Below are positions 1 through 9,071 of a stretch of 35,082 nt of DNA, one piece after another. The stretch spans positions 1-35,082 of the forward strand of contig NZ_JBAHZZ010000072.1 of assembly GCF_037132785.1 (NCBI RefSeq), in the 5' to 3' direction. The notes under the pieces were generated by a model that was given only the letters and a program-made list of their open reading frames with translations, searched no databases and was not told the origin of the DNA. Both the position numbers and the translations under genes were made by a program. Origin of the DNA: Flavicella sp037132785 (lineage in GTDB: Bacteria; Bacteroidota; Bacteroidia; Flavobacteriales; Flavobacteriaceae). Numbering within the stretch: position 1 is the stretch's first letter; each line of letters starts with the position of its first letter.

Positions 1-169
1 AAGGCTTACCAACGGCACTTTTACCCCTGGAATAGTCCTTGTCTATTATTTTTGAAATGCGATCCCAATCGATAAGAATATTTATTTGACTAAAAAATGT
101 AGCTTTTATCTTTCTTGTACGTAAGTCACAAATGCTATCTGCAAAAGTAGCTGTTCTTTGTAGTTTCAT
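1..169 (-). CDS. IS5-family transposase, N-terminal part (runs off the window)
   Basis: Reading the minus strand from the ATG at 167-169 gives 56 codons that leave the window open. The product begins MKLQRTATFADSICDL and includes TFFSQINILIDWDRIS followed by KSAVGKP. The pattern TFAD, a basic stretch, FFxxI, W, then a GKP-like end matches the N-terminus of IS5-family DDE transposases (compare InsH of IS5). The catalytic residues lie outside the window, so it cannot be said whether the copy is intact. The element's end should lie within the ~100 bp upstream of the start, next to the thioredoxin gene. Confidence 0.75.
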   Translation of the reverse strand, partial: MKLQRTATFADSICDLRTRKIKATFFSQINILIDWDRISKIIDKDYSRGKSAVGKP

Positions 170-215
170 AACTTATATATACGCCTTAACAAGCTAACAA
201 ACAATGATATACAGC

Positions 216-560
216 CTAAGTTTGGATCTTTGTTTTTGTCATGTACCTTGCAACGGTCTTACCTTGTACCATTTGCGGTTGTCCATTCATAGGAATAATC
301 AACATAGACGGAATGCTTCTAATCGCAAAATCCTCCGATAGATCTTGATCTGCCTCTGTATCAACTTTATAAATATCCAATTTCCCTTTATACTCTTTAC
401 TCAATCCTTCCAATATAGATGCCATTATTTTACAAGGTCCACACCAATCTGCGTAAAAATCAATAATTGCAGGTCTATCTCCTTCAACTTTCCAATCTTT
501 ATTTTTACTATAGTCAAATACCTTTTCAAAAAATGTTTGTTGCGTCAAAAGCTCTGTCAT
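216..560 (-). CDS. Thioredoxin, C-terminus apparently replaced
   Basis: A 114-residue thioredoxin-fold protein without a signal peptide, so cytoplasmic. It has the active-site motif WCGPCK, the segment KVDTEADQDL and the cis-proline in SIPS, which supports a protein disulfide reductase. The conserved part ends at PQMVQG. In relatives this is normally followed by an amphipathic C-terminal helix of the AMPK...F..AI type. Here the frame instead reads KTVARYMTKTKIQT and stops about 45 bp before the start of the IS5-type transposase. The likely reading is that an IS5 insertion removed the last helix and supplied a new stop. The fold core is present; whether the protein is stable is unknown. It is divergent from the prolyl oligopeptidase gene at 687. 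Confidence 0.85.
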   Translation of the reverse strand: MTELLTQQTFFEKVFDYSKNKDWKVEGDRPAIIDFYADWCGPCKIMASILEGLSKEYKGKLDIYKVDTEADQDLSEDFAIRSIPSMLIIPMNGQPQMVQGKTVARYMTKTKIQT

Positions 561-633
561 ACTCTTATTTTTTCATCCCTCTTTGGCAGTAAAGATATAA
601 AGAACTTACATATAAATCTGTAACAACTGTTAC

Positions 634-664
634 TTGCTAATCCTAACATAAAATATTATCTTTA
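634..664 (+). promoter_or_regulatory. Predicted promoter of the prolyl oligopeptidase gene
   Basis: TTG at 634-636 and TATCTTTA at 657-664 are separated by 20 bp. This differs at one position from the Bacteroidota consensus TTG/TTTG-N(17-23)-TAnnTTTG. Transcription would start near 671, just upstream of the ATG at 687. Confidence 0.4.
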
Positions 665-686
665 CTATTGATTCAAATTCACACCC

Positions 687-2816
687 ATGACGAACATTAT
701 AACAATTTCATTATTAGGTATTCTTATATTATCATGCAATTCTGTAGAAACTCACAAAAAAACAATTAAATTGAAATACCCAGAAACAAAAAAAGTTGAT
801 ACGGTTACCAATTATTTCGGAACGAAAGTAAAAGATCCTTATCGATGGCTAGAAGATGATCTCTCTGAAGAAACAGGGAGCTGGGTGGCTGATCAAAATA
901 AGATTACATTTGGTTATTTAGAAAACATTCCTTTTAGAGATGAATTAAAAAACCGTCTTGAAAAGTTGTGGAATTACGAAAAAATAAGTGCACCATTTAA
1001 AGAAGGTGATTATACGTATTCTTATAAAAACGATGGCTTACAGAATCAATATGTAATTTATCATTTTAAAGAGAATGACGAACCCAAAGTTTTTTTAGAT
1101 CCAAATACTTTTTCTAAAGACGGAACAACTTCTTTAGCTGGATTATCATTCTCACGCAACGGAAAAATTGTTGCATATTCTATTTCGGAAGGAGGATCTG
1201 ATTGGAGAAAAATTATCGTTATGGATGTTGACTCTAAAGAGGTGATTCAAGACACCTTGATTGACGTAAAATTCAGCGGAATTTCTTGGCACAAAAATGA
1301 AGGTTTTTATTATTCTAGTTACGACAAACCTAAAGGAAGTGAGTTATCTGCCAAAACAGATCAGCATAAAGTGTATTATCATAAATTAGGGACAAAGCAA
1401 AAAAACGACAAATTAATTTATGGTGGTACAGAACAAGAAAAGCATCGGTATCTATCAGCTTCCGTATCAGAAGATGATAGATATTTAACTATATATGCCA
1501 AAGTTTCAACATCAGGCACAAAAATGTTTATCAAAGATTTAACAAAAAAGAACAGTTCGTTTATTACTGTTTTAGACCATACAGATAGCGACACTTATGC
1601 TATCGATAATATTGGAAGTAAATTGTATTTAGTAACCAACCTAAACGCTCCTAATAAAAAAATAGTAACTGTTGACGCATCGAATCCGACTCCCGAAAAT
1701 TGGATAGATTTTATTCCCGAAACCGAACATGTACTTTCAGCGTCTACTGGTGGTGGTTATTTCTTTGCAAAATATACGGTCAACGCTATTTCACAAGTAA
1801 AACAATACGATTTTGATGGTAAATTTATAAGAAATATTCGACTTCCCGGAATAGGTAATGCCAATGGTTTTGGTGGTAAAAAAGAGTCTAAGATTGATTA
1901 TTATTCTTTTACAAATTACAGCACTCCATCGAGTATTTATAAATTTAATATTGATACGGGTGTATCAGAATTATACTGGCAACCATCTATCGATTTTAAA
2001 AGTAAAGATTATGAAAGCAAACAAGTCTTTTACACTTCTAAAGATGGCACTAAAGTTCCTATGATTATCACTTATAAAAAAGGGCTAGAACTAAACGGAA
2101 AAAACCCAACCATTTTATATGGTTATGGCGGGTTTAATATTAGTTTAAATCCTGGATTTAGCATTTCAAACGCCGTTTGGATGGAAATGGGCGGAATCTA
2201 TGCCGTTCCAAATTTACGCGGGGGAGGAGAATTCGGTAAAAAATGGCACGATGCTGGAACAAAACTCCAAAAGCAAAATGTTTTTGATGATTTTATTGCT
2301 GCTGGAGAATATTTAATTGATAAAAAATATACCTCATCTGATTTTCTTGCGATTAGAGGAGGCTCTAACGGAGGTTTACTAGTCGGTGCAACAATGACGC
2401 AAAGACCCGATTTAATGAAAGTAGCTTTATCTGCTGTTGGCGTATTAGATATGTTACGTTATCATACCTTTACATCTGGTGCTGGCTGGGCGTATGACTA
2501 CGGAACATCAGAAGACAACAAAGAAATGTTTGAATATTTAAAAGCGTATTCTCCTGTTCACAATGTAAAAAAAGGAAGTCAATATCCTGCTACGCTCATT
2601 ACTACAGGTGATCATGATGACAGAGTGGTTCCTGCACATAGTTTTAAATTTGCTGCCGAATTACAAGCAAAACAATCGGGTAGTAACCCAATATTAATTA
2701 GAATTGAAACCGATGCTGGTCACGGAGCGGGAACTCCCGTTTCTAAAACTATTGAACAGTATGCAGACATTTTTAGTTTTACTTTGAGCAACATGGGTTT
2801 CGAAGAATTACCCTAG
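687..2816 (+). CDS. Prolyl oligopeptidase, S9A family, lipoprotein
   Basis: A 709-residue serine peptidase that cleaves short peptides after proline. It starts with a lipoprotein signal (lipobox LILSC, Cys17), so it is probably anchored in the envelope. Residues ~30-430 form the N-terminal beta-propeller, including the family segment DPYRWLED. The C-terminal alpha/beta-hydrolase domain carries the triad: Ser560 in GGSNGG, an Asp in DHDDRVVP (642-649) and His679 in DAGHGAG. Length matches the family (~700 residues). It is the only plus-strand gene left of the alginate block, followed by 283 bp without a gene. No functional link to alginate is apparent; it is probably a flanking housekeeping gene. 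Confidence 0.95.
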   Translation: MTNIITISLLGILILSCNSVETHKKTIKLKYPETKKVDTVTNYFGTKVKDPYRWLEDDLSEETGSWVADQNKITFGYLENIPFRDELKNRLEKLWNYEKISAPFKEGDYTYSYKNDGLQNQYVIYHFKENDEPKVFLDPNTFSKDGTTSLAGLSFSRNGKIVAYSISEGGSDWRKIIVMDVDSKEVIQDTLIDVKFSGISWHKNEGFYYSSYDKPKGSELSAKTDQHKVYYHKLGTKQKNDKLIYGGTEQEKHRYLSASVSEDDRYLTIYAKVSTSGTKMFIKDLTKKNSSFITVLDHTDSDTYAIDNIGSKLYLVTNLNAPNKKIVTVDASNPTPENWIDFIPETEHVLSASTGGGYFFAKYTVNAISQVKQYDFDGKFIRNIRLPGIGNANGFGGKKESKIDYYSFTNYSTPSSIYKFNIDTGVSELYWQPSIDFKSKDYESKQVFYTSKDGTKVPMIITYKKGLELNGKNPTILYGYGGFNISLNPGFSISNAVWMEMGGIYAVPNLRGGGEFGKKWHDAGTKLQKQNVFDDFIAAGEYLIDKKYTSSDFLAIRGGSNGGLLVGATMTQRPDLMKVALSAVGVLDMLRYHTFTSGAGWAYDYGTSEDNKEMFEYLKAYSPVHNVKKGSQYPATLITTGDHDDRVVPAHSFKFAAELQAKQSGSNPILIRIETDAGHGAGTPVSKTIEQYADIFSFTLSNMGFEELP

Positions 2817-2956
2817 CGCAACAAAAGAGAAAAAATAATTTCTATTTCAATAATACTTAAAAATCACATCAATTCGAGACTATGCTACAACCCTTTTATA
2901 GACAATCAAACTAATACGTTAATTTTTAAACTGCATCATTTACACCATTTTTAATA

Positions 2957-3079
2957 TTTAAATGACGCAATAAATTCGTTTCTTTTTTATATAAGAACAA
3001 AACCGTAGATATGCTATGCTTCTATTTTTATTGCTTATCTGAATAAAAAACATTCCAATTTATTAATGCGTCATTTAAA
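2957..3079. repeat. 13-bp inverted repeat in an intergenic region
   Basis: TTTAAATGACGCA at 2957-2969 is repeated exactly in inverted orientation at 3067-3079, and similarity extends outward through AT-rich sequence on both sides. The span of ~123 bp without coding capacity resembles a small palindromic intergenic element or MITE remnant. The rest of 2817-3099 shows nothing recognisable. Confidence 0.4.
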
Positions 3080-3099
3080 AATTAAATTAGTATTGTTTA

Positions 3100-4350
3100 C
3101 TATTCAGTTATAGCCTTAACAATTTCAGTTTTAAAGTTTTCTTTAGCTATTTCTTTAGCTGTTATTTCGGCTTTAATTTTAAAAAACCTGTTGTTTAATA
3201 GTTCCATAATTTTAGGCTCTAAATTATTCAAATTTATTTCACTAATGTCAATACCCAAAGGTCCAACACCTTTTTTAAAACATATTTTATTCCAAACAAA
3301 TTGATCTATGATATGTGGAATAATCAATAAAGCACATCCGTATTTTAATGCCATATGTGTGGTACCCGAACCACCATGATGTACAATAGCATACATTTTC
3401 GGAAAAACCCAATCATAAGGAATATTATTTACAAAATAAAACAAATCTTTATTGTAGGTTTTAGGCTTTACAAGTCCACCCGATGCAGTATTGATAATTG
3501 CAGGTATGTTGTTTTTCTCTAAAACAGACAAGATAATCACTGTGTTTTCAAGAGGATTGGGATTTACCATACTCCCGAATGTGACGAATGTTAATTTAGA
3601 ATGTTTTTGTAAGAATTCCTTTAATTTACCACTCGGCTGCCAGTTGTTGGTGTTTTTTCGTTCGTGGTAGCCCAACACTTTTAAATTATCATTCCAATAA
3701 TCCGGTCGTTTAAAAAGAGATGGAGATATGGTATAAATTGCTTTACCACTAAATAAAGCATTTTGAATTTCCTTTTGAGTAATTTTTCTAGAAACAGAAA
3801 CCCACTTTACAGAGCCTACAATTATTTTAAGCAAACCATAATTTGCCAATTGGTAGGTTAACTTATTTAGAAAAGGTCCAAAGTCTTTATCAAAGGAAAT
3901 ATGTGCATGATTTTTTACATAATGTATATAAGGAACAGGACTTACTAAAATCGTTTTATCTTTATTTTCTAAACCCCAAATAACTGGATACATTACTTTT
4001 CCGTTATGCACAATCCTGTCAGGGTTTTCACTCTCTATAACCGCTTCTTGCTTTAAAATCATTTTCTTATTTACAGAAGACTGTATGGAAATAAGTTTTG
4101 TATAAGCTTTTATTTTTTGAAAGCTCAACCCCCCACCTCCCATGGCAATTTTACCTGATGGACTATCCAGCATCTCAATAAATTCTTTTCCTAAGGAAGC
4201 GAACTCAAAACCAGAACCCTGAGCAAGAGTCCTAAATTGCTCAGGAAACAAACAAATAATATGATGCCCTTGCTCCTTTAAAATTTCAGCCAAAGCCAAA
4301 AAAGGTTCCATATCTCCCCTAGTGCCAATTGACGATAGAATTATTTTCAT
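3100..4350 (-). CDS. GT1-like glycosyltransferase (UGT/MGT type)
   Basis: A 416-residue GT-B fold glycosyltransferase. The N-terminal motif SSIGTRGDMEPFLALA is typical of the sterol/macrolide glucosyltransferase branch of GT1. The C-terminal donor-site motif HHGGSGTTHMALKYG followed by PHIIDQFVW is the nucleotide-sugar binding signature. The start chosen is the ATG at 4348-4350, because the family begins directly with a MKIILSSIGTRGD-like strand; the open frame extends 30 codons further upstream with unrelated residues. It lies downstream of PL6 in the same direction with a 202-bp gap. The acceptor is unknown (lipid, small molecule or polyketide are all possible). A role in alginate use is not evident. 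Confidence 0.8.
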   Translation of the reverse strand: MKIILSSIGTRGDMEPFLALAEILKEQGHHIICLFPEQFRTLAQGSGFEFASLGKEFIEMLDSPSGKIAMGGGGLSFQKIKAYTKLISIQSSVNKKMILKQEAVIESENPDRIVHNGKVMYPVIWGLENKDKTILVSPVPYIHYVKNHAHISFDKDFGPFLNKLTYQLANYGLLKIIVGSVKWVSVSRKITQKEIQNALFSGKAIYTISPSLFKRPDYWNDNLKVLGYHERKNTNNWQPSGKLKEFLQKHSKLTFVTFGSMVNPNPLENTVIILSVLEKNNIPAIINTASGGLVKPKTYNKDLFYFVNNIPYDWVFPKMYAIVHHGGSGTTHMALKYGCALLIIPHIIDQFVWNKICFKKGVGPLGIDISEINLNNLEPKIMELLNNRFFKIKAEITAKEIAKENFKTEIVKAITE

Positions 4351-4552
4351 AGAAATAATAAATTTACTACAGATCAAGTAATAAAAATACATTAAAAAAC
4401 AGACAAATTCTTTACATAATTGGTTGTTTGACCATTCCACAATTATATATTCGATTTGAATAACCGAATAACACAGGATTTATACAATACTGGAAGTGCT
4501 TCGTGACCCTGCTTAGGCACATTTCAAAATTGATAGAACCGGAAAATAAGGA

Positions 4553-6865
4553 TTAGTACATTAACTTCATTTTTAAGTTTTCTTCTACTTGAATTTTTCC
4601 AGAATTTTCAATATTGTTATTTGAGTGATGGTTATTTTTTGCTCCCCAAAGAAGTGCTACAAGCTGGACAGGATTGTTTATAAATGTATTGTTTAAAATA
4701 TTTACATTTACAATACCTCTAGTATTTAAAAGGATTCCATTTTTTTCTTTTCCACCACACATTGTAAAAGTAGTATTCTTTACAATAAGGTTTCCGCCAA
4801 TTGTAGATTCATCATAACCACCTCTATAATAATCAATAACATTACTTTTTATATTTGTAAACTGACAATGTTCTATCGTTAAATACTCCGTATTGTAATC
4901 TCCTCTATCGTTGGTTTCCTCTGAAAGTTCTATGCCATTTTCACAATTCGAAATGGCCGTATTTATAAATTTTATCTCTTCTGCAAATGTTTGTTTATAA
5001 GCTTTTAAAACATAATCAAAATTGTTTATTTCACACCCAGAAACAGTAAGTCCATAGTGGTTGAACATGTTTTCTTTTAAGTTAGCAAATACCTGCTGTT
5101 TACCATTCCCTAAAAGTTTAATGTTTTCAATATTTAAAATACCATATGGTTGCAATTCAAATAACGGTGTATTGTCATTTCCTTTATATACTAATTCAAC
5201 TTGTTCTTTATTCTTTGATTTTATTGTGATGTTTTTATTGATAATCAAAGACTTCGATATGGTATAAGTCCCCTTAACTAACAGTAAAATATCACCCGAT
5301 TTAGCCGTTAATATTTTTCCTTGAAGATCTATTTCATTTGAAGTAATTTCAATTATAGATGGTTTTTCTTCTCGTTTTTCATTTGAATACCAACTAGTTC
5401 CATATTTTTTTTTGTCCAATATTTTTGGGTCTTTGGCTTCAGTTTGAATTGTCGCTCCGATAGAAATTTCGTTTTTTCTTGAATTGCCAAATAGATCATT
5501 TGTAATAGTATTAAACCCAAATCCCGAATAGGCTGTAATTTCGTTTGAAAGATTTGGAATAAAAATATCTTCACTTAATTGTATTAAATCAAAGTTTGAG
5601 ATTTTAAATCGGTCTTTGTTATTAAAGTCAACTCCATGGTTGTTTATAATATTACTTTTGAATTTTACACCATCAGCTTTATCATGCTCAATAATTGGAT
5701 TTGTGTCACCTTTTTGATTATAAATTACATTGTTTGCTACTACTGTCCTTAAAGGTCTAGCAGATCGAATTTCAGATAGTGGTAATACCTCTTTTTGATC
5801 TATGTTACTTCCTACACCAAATTGCCAAGGAGATTTACAGTTTACATAAGTATTATATGCAACAACAACATCCGTAACTTGGTTATATCTATTCAACGGA
5901 GATTTTGGAATCCCATTCATAATTGCTAATGGACTTCTGAAATCCTCTCCTATAATACTATAAAAATAGTTGTTTGTAATCCAATGTCCAGTGTTTACAA
6001 TTCTAATACCTCCATAATTTTCATTAACACCATCTCCAATAAAATAGTTTCCATCGATAACGCAATAGTTCCCATGTCTTGTCACCACAGATCCTTCACT
6101 TTTGTAAAATACATTATTTTTAATCTCATTGAAATTGGTTTTACTAGAAATTATTTCAACTTCTCCGTTGCATTCTTCAAAAAGATTATTTGCTATAGAT
6201 GTATAACTTGGTGACATGGAAGTAAAGCTACTACCTAGTTGGATTGTTTCTCCTCTGGCACCACCTTTTCGTGGTCTTGGACCAAAATGGTTATTGATAA
6301 TTTGATGATAATTTCTTATACTTTGGTTGCCTTTTAAATCAACTCTAACCGTTGGTCCTCCATTAGTTTTACCAGCAATATAACAGTGACTCAACTTATT
6401 GTGTCTTCCATAAAATTGTACCCAAAGATCATCTTGATCACGTTGAGGTTTGTTAAAGTCTAAAATCACACAATTTGAAACACTACAGTTGTTAGCTAGC
6501 TGATCTTCTGCCGTTCTAAAAGCTATTACATTTTTTGTAGGACTGTATCCGTTTCTAAAAAACAAATCTTTTATTTGCAAATAATTACCTGACAATTGTA
6601 CGCTAGAAACCCCTTCAATAAAAACTTTACCAGCTGTTTCTGCTTTTAAAATGATTGGTTTTTCTTTTGTGCCATTACCTTTAAATATAATATTTGTATT
6701 ATTCCATACTCCATTTTTCAATATAATGGTCTCTCCTGGTAGCACAGAATCTAATGCTGATTTCAACTCGGTTTTATTCTGAACAAAGATTATTTTACCT
6801 TCTTGCTTTGAAGAACAAGAGAATAATAAAATTATAAACGAAAATATTAGAATATGTTTAGCCAT
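4553..6865 (-). CDS. Alginate lyase, polysaccharide lyase family 6 (two-domain)
   Basis: A 770-residue lipoprotein (lipobox Cys17) with two right-handed parallel beta-helix regions, roughly residues 25-450 and 510-765. Its size and two-domain layout resemble the exo-acting PL6 enzyme AlyGC. The PL6 active-site pattern is present with identical spacing to AlyGC: Glu235, Glu237 (calcium), Lys242 (base) and Arg263 (acid), in GEVEIISSK and VVTRHGN. It cleaves alginate by beta-elimination and guluronate-rich substrate is likely, though this is inferred from AlyGC only. The gene is separated from the rest of the locus by a decayed transposase. No TGGnnnACCA operator is seen before it, only a weak -7 candidate, TATATTTT, at 6881-6888. 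Expression may therefore differ from the other lyases. Confidence 0.92.
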   Translation of the reverse strand: MAKHILIFSFIILLFSCSSKQEGKIIFVQNKTELKSALDSVLPGETIILKNGVWNNTNIIFKGNGTKEKPIILKAETAGKVFIEGVSSVQLSGNYLQIKDLFFRNGYSPTKNVIAFRTAEDQLANNCSVSNCVILDFNKPQRDQDDLWVQFYGRHNKLSHCYIAGKTNGGPTVRVDLKGNQSIRNYHQIINNHFGPRPRKGGARGETIQLGSSFTSMSPSYTSIANNLFEECNGEVEIISSKTNFNEIKNNVFYKSEGSVVTRHGNYCVIDGNYFIGDGVNENYGGIRIVNTGHWITNNYFYSIIGEDFRSPLAIMNGIPKSPLNRYNQVTDVVVAYNTYVNCKSPWQFGVGSNIDQKEVLPLSEIRSARPLRTVVANNVIYNQKGDTNPIIEHDKADGVKFKSNIINNHGVDFNNKDRFKISNFDLIQLSEDIFIPNLSNEITAYSGFGFNTITNDLFGNSRKNEISIGATIQTEAKDPKILDKKKYGTSWYSNEKREEKPSIIEITSNEIDLQGKILTAKSGDILLLVKGTYTISKSLIINKNITIKSKNKEQVELVYKGNDNTPLFELQPYGILNIENIKLLGNGKQQVFANLKENMFNHYGLTVSGCEINNFDYVLKAYKQTFAEEIKFINTAISNCENGIELSEETNDRGDYNTEYLTIEHCQFTNIKSNVIDYYRGGYDESTIGGNLIVKNTTFTMCGGKEKNGILLNTRGIVNVNILNNTFINNPVQLVALLWGAKNNHHSNNNIENSGKIQVEENLKMKLMY

Positions 6866-6926
6866 GGTTTTGGGTTTTTTAAAATATAAGATTTAACTAC
6901 ACACTTAGCGTCTGTTTTGATTGATT

Positions 6927-7719
6927 TTAAGATATTGGATACTTTTCTACCATTCTATTAATGGTTTTAAATAGAGAGCGGTAAACTATAATACAAAGCT
7001 CATTAATACATGCTTTAACTTGCATAATGACAATGTGTAATTAATTTCGGTTATTACTATAATCTTTGTTCAATACCATAAGTTTCTTTTAAAGGTTCGT
7101 ACCCTCTCCATTTATCCGTTACTATTTTAGCTGATGTACTTATATGCTCTTCAAATATTAAAATTAATGATATTGGTGAATAGTCTTTTATAGACCCTAT
7201 ATAAACACTTTTAATTTTATTATTGCCTGTTATTTGAACAGCAATCTCAGCCTTTTTCGTATCATCAGCTCTTCCTTGTTTTTCCTCTTCTATACCTCCA
7301 ATAGTAAATTCATCCACGTGTATTAATTTTTGTGAAGAATATTTTTGACTAGTTTTTGTGGCTTTGCGTACTTTTTGCATAAAATACCATGCAGTTCCTT
7401 GACGAATACTAAAACGTTTTCTCATTTGAATACTTGAAATACTTTTGCTACTTGTACTCATTTCAAAAACCACACAAAATGCTTTTTGTAAACCAAACTT
7501 TACTTTATGAAATAAGGTATTTTCAGTTGCACTTTCTACGTGTTGACAGCTATAACAATGGTATCTATAATCTGACTTTTCACAACCTTTGTTATGTCCA
7601 CATTTTATGCAAGTAAATCCATCTTGCCATTTTATTTTAGCTAAATATGCTTTACAAACAGTATCATTTGGCAATTCTTTTATAAAACTTAGTCTCTCTT
7701 GTCCTTCAAACTGTTCCAT
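6927..7719 (-). pseudogene. IS1595-family transposase, decayed
   Basis: The first 220 codons (7719-7057) encode an IS1595/ISXO2-type transposase: a zinc ribbon (Cys37, Cys40, Cys55, Cys58), the first catalytic Asp136 in HVDEFTIGG and the second Asp202 in VTDKWRGY. The frame then stops after YGIEQRL. In another frame downstream, reading to a TAA at 6927-6929, the remnants LHIVIMQVK and RSLFKTINRMVEKYPIS resemble the missing C-terminus, with an in-frame stop and an internal deletion between them. The third acidic catalytic residue is lost, so the element should be immobile. Clear terminal inverted repeats were not identified. It lies between the phosphofructokinase and PL6 genes. Confidence 0.85.
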
Positions 7720-7786
7720 AATCTATATTTATAAAGTTTAATATATGGAGATTAAATGACTAATTTAATAATGCAATTAGGTAAAT

Positions 7787-9004
7787 TTAAACCCAATTTA
7801 ATATTTTCTTGACGTCGTATTTTTCAGGGTCGTCAAGATATTCTTTGGCGTCTTCGTAATCACGTTCTCTAAGATAGATAAGGTGATTGATAAATAATTG
7901 AGCCATTTCAGAATCAATATCAACCAAACGAGGAGAAACTTTTCCATTCTCATCCTCAAAATCTTTTAAATACAATGGAGATATATCTCCTCTTGAATTT
8001 GCACTTACGATACAGCCTGTAATACCTTGATCAAATAATTTTTTCACTCCAATTCCTAATAAAGTACATAGAGTTAAATCAAAAGCAATAGGATTTGCAC
8101 AACGCAATTCATAACCAATTTCAACGGGTCTGGATTTGATATTCATGCCAATTTCTTTTAATTTCGTTTGCAGCAGAAAGTTAAATATATGTGATTTGCT
8201 TACGTTTCCTAATTCAGGATGTCCATGATCATCATAGGTAAAATTAATACCAGAATTTAAGATCTCTTCTTCATCCATAAAGTAAAAAACACCTTCACTG
8301 ACCATAACAACTCCATATTCAATTCCACGAATTTTACTCTTTACGATTGATGAAATAATCATATTGATTATTTTTTCAAATGTAATTTTTGTTTTATTGA
8401 ACATTTCAGGAATAATCATCATTGGAAAATGACAAGCCGATGCGATTCCGAATGCCAAATGTCCTGCAGATCTTCCCATGGCAGATACTATAAACCAGTT
8501 TTCACTTGTACGAGCATCTTCATATACTGTGTTCCCAATTCGTACTCCTTCATCCTTTGCTGTATGGAAACCAAATGTTGGATTCCTATCTGGTAATGGT
8601 AAATCGTTATCAATTGTTTTAGGAACGTGTATATGAGCTACATTTAGTTGTTGACTCTCTAAATATTTAGATAGTCTACTTCCTGTAGAAGCTGTGTCAT
8701 CTCCACCAATTGTAACTAATAATTTTACATTGTGTTTTTTAAAGAAATTAGAATTAAATTCACTGTCTTTCGGTTTGTGTCTACTCATGATTAAAGTAGA
8801 ACCACCACGACTGTAAATTCTATCGGCTTTATGAAAATTAAATTTTTTTATCGCAGGTTTGTCAGAAAATAAACCTTTATACCCGTGATGCACACCTAAT
8901 ACATCATAACCGTCTTTTATAAATGTTTTGGCTAGTGTACTTATAACTGTATTAATACCCGGAGCAGGACCACCGCCACAAATAATTGCAATAGATTTGT
9001 TCAT
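7787..9004 (-). CDS. 6-phosphofructokinase, PfkA family, pyrophosphate-type motifs
   Basis: A 405-residue PfkA-family phosphofructokinase. The phosphate-binding start is GGGPAPGIN. Two positions that separate donor classes read GGDDT (Gly100-Thr104) and PKTIDND (128-134). Enzymes using ATP normally have GGDGS and PGTIDND; Asp and Lys at these places are typical of pyrophosphate-dependent enzymes. The sugar-phosphate motifs MGRSAG (176-181) and VSEGV are present. A PPi enzyme works reversibly on fructose 6-phosphate/fructose 1,6-bisphosphate, so it could serve gluconeogenesis from the pyruvate and triose phosphate that alginate yields; that use is inference. It follows the SDR gene at 67 bp, with a strong terminator hairpin in the gap. 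No dedicated promoter was recognised. Confidence 0.88.
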   Translation of the reverse strand: MNKSIAIICGGGPAPGINTVISTLAKTFIKDGYDVLGVHHGYKGLFSDKPAIKKFNFHKADRIYSRGGSTLIMSRHKPKDSEFNSNFFKKHNVKLLVTIGGDDTASTGSRLSKYLESQQLNVAHIHVPKTIDNDLPLPDRNPTFGFHTAKDEGVRIGNTVYEDARTSENWFIVSAMGRSAGHLAFGIASACHFPMMIIPEMFNKTKITFEKIINMIISSIVKSKIRGIEYGVVMVSEGVFYFMDEEEILNSGINFTYDDHGHPELGNVSKSHIFNFLLQTKLKEIGMNIKSRPVEIGYELRCANPIAFDLTLCTLLGIGVKKLFDQGITGCIVSANSRGDISPLYLKDFEDENGKVSPRLVDIDSEMAQLFINHLIYLRERDYEDAKEYLDDPEKYDVKKILNWV

Positions 9005-9018
9005 GTTTAATTTTAAAA

Positions 9019-9047
9019 AAAAGAGACCTAGAACCTAGGTCTCTTTT
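9019..9047 (-). terminator. Rho-independent terminator between SDR and phosphofructokinase
   Basis: A 13-bp perfect stem (arms 9019-9031 and 9035-9047, core AGAGACCTAG/CTAGGTCTCT) with a 3-nt loop. On the minus strand it is followed by a run of T residues ending ~10 bp before the phosphofructokinase ATG. It should end most GntR-MFS-SDR transcripts, leaving the kinase to read-through. Confidence 0.8.
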
Positions 9048-9071
9048 GTCAAATTTAGAGAGGTTAATAGT

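Noticed and set aside
4421..4434. TGGTTGTTTGACCA as a fifth GntR operator
   Set aside because: The half-sites are 4 bp further apart than in all other copies, so a dimer would not fit the same way; no -7 box overlaps it.
4351..4440. 30-codon upstream extension of the glycosyltransferase frame
   Set aside because: The added residues (YFYYLICSKF region) are unlike the family, which begins directly with the beta-strand MKIILSSIG.
7787..9004. The phosphofructokinase as the missing KDG kinase
   Set aside because: Known KDG kinases are PfkB/ribokinase-type; this protein has PfkA motifs for fructose 6-phosphate and pyrophosphate.
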